Part shown: one piece after another, positions 5,864-7,736 of the stretch
How positions within the stretch are numbered: the stretch's first letter is position 1
How the letters are laid out: the number at the start of each line of letters is the position of its first letter
NCBI GenBank assembly: GCA_947572405.1
Contig: CANPBV010000071.1
Span: 1 to 7,736 of the forward strand
DNA from: an uncultured Mycoplasmatota bacterium
GTDB lineage: Bacteria; Bacillota_I; Bacilli_A; RF39; UBA660
Direction of reading: 5' to 3'
DNA: 7,736 bases
The notes under the pieces: generated by a model
What the model saw: the letters and a program-made list of their open reading frames with translations, nothing else
The model's database searches: none
What the model was told of the DNA's origin: nothing
Made by a program: the position numbers and the translations under genes

Positions 5864-7735
5864 CTACCAGCCAAGAATATATGGTGAATCCTTTGTTCCT
5901 GCTCCTCCAATAATCATAACATTGTCCTTCAAGTACAGTACAGGTTTGGCTGCAAAATTATTATTTGCGCTAACAATATCCACTCCCCCATCTGTTCTTA
6001 CCCGCCAAACGGTATTACTCCTATCACTGACTGGAGTTAGCGTCCATTGATAACTGGCATCCCCTAAGAGCCAGCTATTCCCTGCACATTGTGTGTTCAA
6101 ATCACTTCCAGACCAATCATAAATATTGGCACTATTGCAAGAACTTCCCCCAGATGTTGCATATAAATAATCACTTGGATACATAAGCGCTATTTTCCCT
6201 GTCCATGTTGTTGGCCTTCCATTATATACATTTGTTCCGCGCTCATATAGATACATATTCCATCTATTAATTTGCACATCATTCCAACCCCCGAGATTCC
6301 ATACCTGACTTTGATTTACCATGTTTTGATATCCACTATTTATTGTGTTCCAATATGTCGTATTTAAAATTGTCATTAATGAGGCTCTACTCCAATCATT
6401 TATGTTATTTTGATCCCACATAGTAGATAAATATTGTGTGCCTGCTTTTGTATAATTCCCCCAATATATTAATTTCATCTGGTTTCCAAATACTCCTATT
6501 ATCCTATATGCGACCCCATTAAATATGACAAAATTATCTGGGTCTGCCCCTAAATATCGATATCCGCCTGCTATTGAAGTGAGACCCTTAGTTATGGCCA
6601 ATTCAGAACCCGATAAACGGTTTGGAATATCAACATATGCATACCAAGGATTATCATCATGATTATTACCGATCCCATCTTTGGTAAATACTCGTGCATA
6701 ATATCGTTGATTATAGTGATGAAAAGCAGTCGGAGTTATATCACATCTATATGCATTTGCTCCTGCATCCCAAACTACTCCCATTGATAACCAGTTTTCA
6801 TAGTTTCCATCTTGTGTCGAAGCCTGACAGCGTATTTCATTGATTCCTCTTGGATCACTAGTTTGTATATATAATCGTGCCACATTAGCAGTCGTTTCTC
6901 CCCACCACCAGTTATCCAAGGTTGGGGCTGTTTTATCTATATTGGCTGTTCTTGCTATCTCAGCACCAGCATTTCCAGCATGATCTACTGCTCTAAAATA
7001 TCTTGTATGTGTTCCTTCTGTTGTCATTGCATACAGTTCATTTGTATAATCATATGCATAATCGTACCAATTTACGTTATCCGCCGATATTTGATATTTG
7101 GCTACTCCACTTAAGTTATCTGTACTTCCACTTGCACCATTCCATGTATTACAAGATGTAGCAGCATAAACATTATTATTTGTCCATGTTCCTTGTGTAT
7201 ATCTTGTACAACTATCAAAAACAAATTCTGCTTCTGTTGGCACAGTTGGCGGAGTTGTATCTATATTACCTTTTCTTACTATCTCAGTACTTACATTTCC
7301 TGCATGATCCACTGCTCTAAAATATCTTATATTTATTCCTTCCTTTTTCATTCCATATAATTCATCTGTATTATCGTACGCGTAATCGTACCAATTTACG
7401 TTATCCGCAGATATTTGATATTTGGCTACTCCACTCAAATTATCTATACTTCCACTTGGTCCACCCGAGTCATTACAAGCAGAAAGCGCGAAAATCATCT
7501 CGTGTGTCCATGTTCCCTGTGTATACCTTGTGCAATCCCCATATACAAACTCCATTGTTGGGGCTGTTGGTGATGTTACATCAATATAGTATGTTCCACT
7601 ATTCATTTCACTTCTATTTCCATATTGATCGGTTCCCTTTAATTTGATTTGATAGATTCCATCTCCATTTAGGGCAATATCTACTTGTCCACTTTTTCCT
7701 GATACTGTTACATTTTTGATTCCTTGCGTTTCGTT
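5864..7735 (-). CDS. Secreted/surface protein with Ig-like repeats and Trp-rich C-terminal domain, 5' partial
   Basis: I do not recognise the gene; the role is inferred from domains. The frame stays open to base 7735, about 43 codons before the Met at 7606, with no stop or plausible start, so signal peptide and start are off the window. Numbered from that Met: two tandem Ig-like repeats (8-114, 115-222), each ending in a YFRAVDHAGN strand and an ID-TxPT linker; a third module (223-329) resembling GBS-Bsp-like/Ig repeats; then a Gly/Trp/Tyr/Asn-rich domain (330-580) with FNGVAYRIIGVF (362-373), WTGKIALMYPSDY (468-480) and KPVLYLK (554-560). That domain resembles a C-terminal module of many gut Bacilli surface proteins and has a C-type-lectin/FISUMP-like flavour. 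The last residues, KDSPYILGW, include no LPXTG or membrane anchor. Eight cysteines appear pairable. Adhesion or carbohydrate binding is plausible, not shown. Confidence 0.8.
   Translation of the reverse strand, partial: NETQGIKNVTVSGKSGQVDIALNGDGIYQIKLKGTDQYGNRSEMNSGTYYIDVTSPTAPTMEFVYGDCTRYTQGTWTHEMIFALSACNDSGGPSGSIDNLSGVAKYQISADNVNWYDYAYDNTDELYGMKKEGINIRYFRAVDHAGNVSTEIVRKGNIDTTPPTVPTEAEFVFDSCTRYTQGTWTNNNVYAATSCNTWNGASGSTDNLSGVAKYQISADNVNWYDYAYDYTNELYAMTTEGTHTRYFRAVDHAGNAGAEIARTANIDKTAPTLDNWWWGETTANVARLYIQTSDPRGINEIRCQASTQDGNYENWLSMGVVWDAGANAYRCDITPTAFHHYNQRYYARVFTKDGIGNNHDDNPWYAYVDIPNRLSGSELAITKGLTSIAGGYRYLGADPDNFVIFNGVAYRIIGVFGNQMKLIYWGNYTKAGTQYLSTMWDQNNINDWSRASLMTILNTTYWNTINSGYQNMVNQSQVWNLGGWNDVQINRWNMYLYERGTNVYNGRPTTWTGKIALMYPSDYLYATSGGSSCNSANIYDWSGSDLNTQCAGNSWLLGDASYQWTLTPVSDRSNTVWRVRTDGGVDIVSANNNFAAKPVLYLKDNVMIIGGAGTKDSPYILGW
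6941..7585 (-). repeat. Two tandem copies of an approximately 324-bp Ig-like repeat unit
   Basis: Copy 1 lies at 7585-7265 and copy 2 at 7264-6941; equivalent positions are 324 bases apart, with one codon of length difference near the repeat start. The bases at 7061-7134 and 7385-7458 match at 70 of 74 positions, and all four differences are synonymous. Shared protein segments are CTRYTQGTWT, SGVAKYQISADNVNWYDYAYD and RYFRAVDHAGN. More copies may lie beyond the right edge. Confidence 0.9.
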
Positions 7736-7736
7736 A

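Noticed and set aside
5753..5887. A 44-codon plus-strand reading frame overlapping the end of the surface gene
   Set aside because: It has no ribosome site, no recognisable features and overlaps the real gene antisense; its length is within chance for this region.
5805..6050. An 81-codon plus-strand frame opposite the end of the surface gene
   Set aside because: It lies antisense to conserved coding sequence, with no ribosome site and no recognisable product.
1..7736. CRISPR array, tRNA/rRNA genes, transposase or phage genes
   Set aside because: No short regularly spaced repeats, no cloverleaf-type tRNA sequence, no rRNA signature and no transposase, integrase or phage protein motifs were seen on either strand.

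Overview
The window comes from a low-GC Gram-positive-type bacterium that uses the standard genetic code (dnaD ends on TGA; tryptophans are TGG). The evidence is a DnaD primosome protein (a Bacillota family), a class A penicillin-binding protein (PBP), strong Shine-Dalgarno (SD) sites and very AT-rich DNA. The ponA-like protein and the Trp-rich C-terminal module of the surface protein recall uncultured gut Bacilli (RF39-like lineages). That placement is inference from general style, not from a search.

Layout. Positions 3-2795 (+) hold a bifunctional peptidoglycan synthase whose N-terminus lies off the left edge. It converges on a minus-strand block of four housekeeping genes, given here in transcription order: hup (HU DNA-binding protein, 5512-5240), cca (tRNA nucleotidyltransferase, 5201-4119), dnaD (primosome protein, 4076-3417) and nth (endonuclease III, 3433-2807). 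One hairpin at 2794-2823 can end transcription from both sides. Upstream of hup is a roughly 280-base stretch with no convincing gene. Beyond it, 7735-5864 (-) is the 3' part of a large secreted or surface protein whose N-terminus lies off the right edge. It carries two tandem Ig-like repeats, a third Ig/GBS-Bsp-like module and a Trp-rich C-terminal domain.

How the parts relate. From memory, the cca / dnaD-nth / facing class A PBP order is a shortened form of the arrangement in Bacillus and Staphylococcus, where recU lies upstream of the PBP gene. The housekeeping block covers chromosome compaction (HU), tRNA 3'-end maturation (Cca), replication initiation (DnaD) and oxidative base repair (Nth). 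hup and dnaD each have a plausible sigma-A-type promoter. An intrinsic terminator sits between hup and cca, so cca either depends on read-through or has a promoter I could not find.

I do not see a clearly new multi-gene system. The least ordinary parts are the repeat-bearing, cysteine-paired surface protein, a perfect palindrome inside the dnaD promoter, the hup-cca terminator arrangement and an Asp where the second glycosyltransferase Glu is expected in the PBP.
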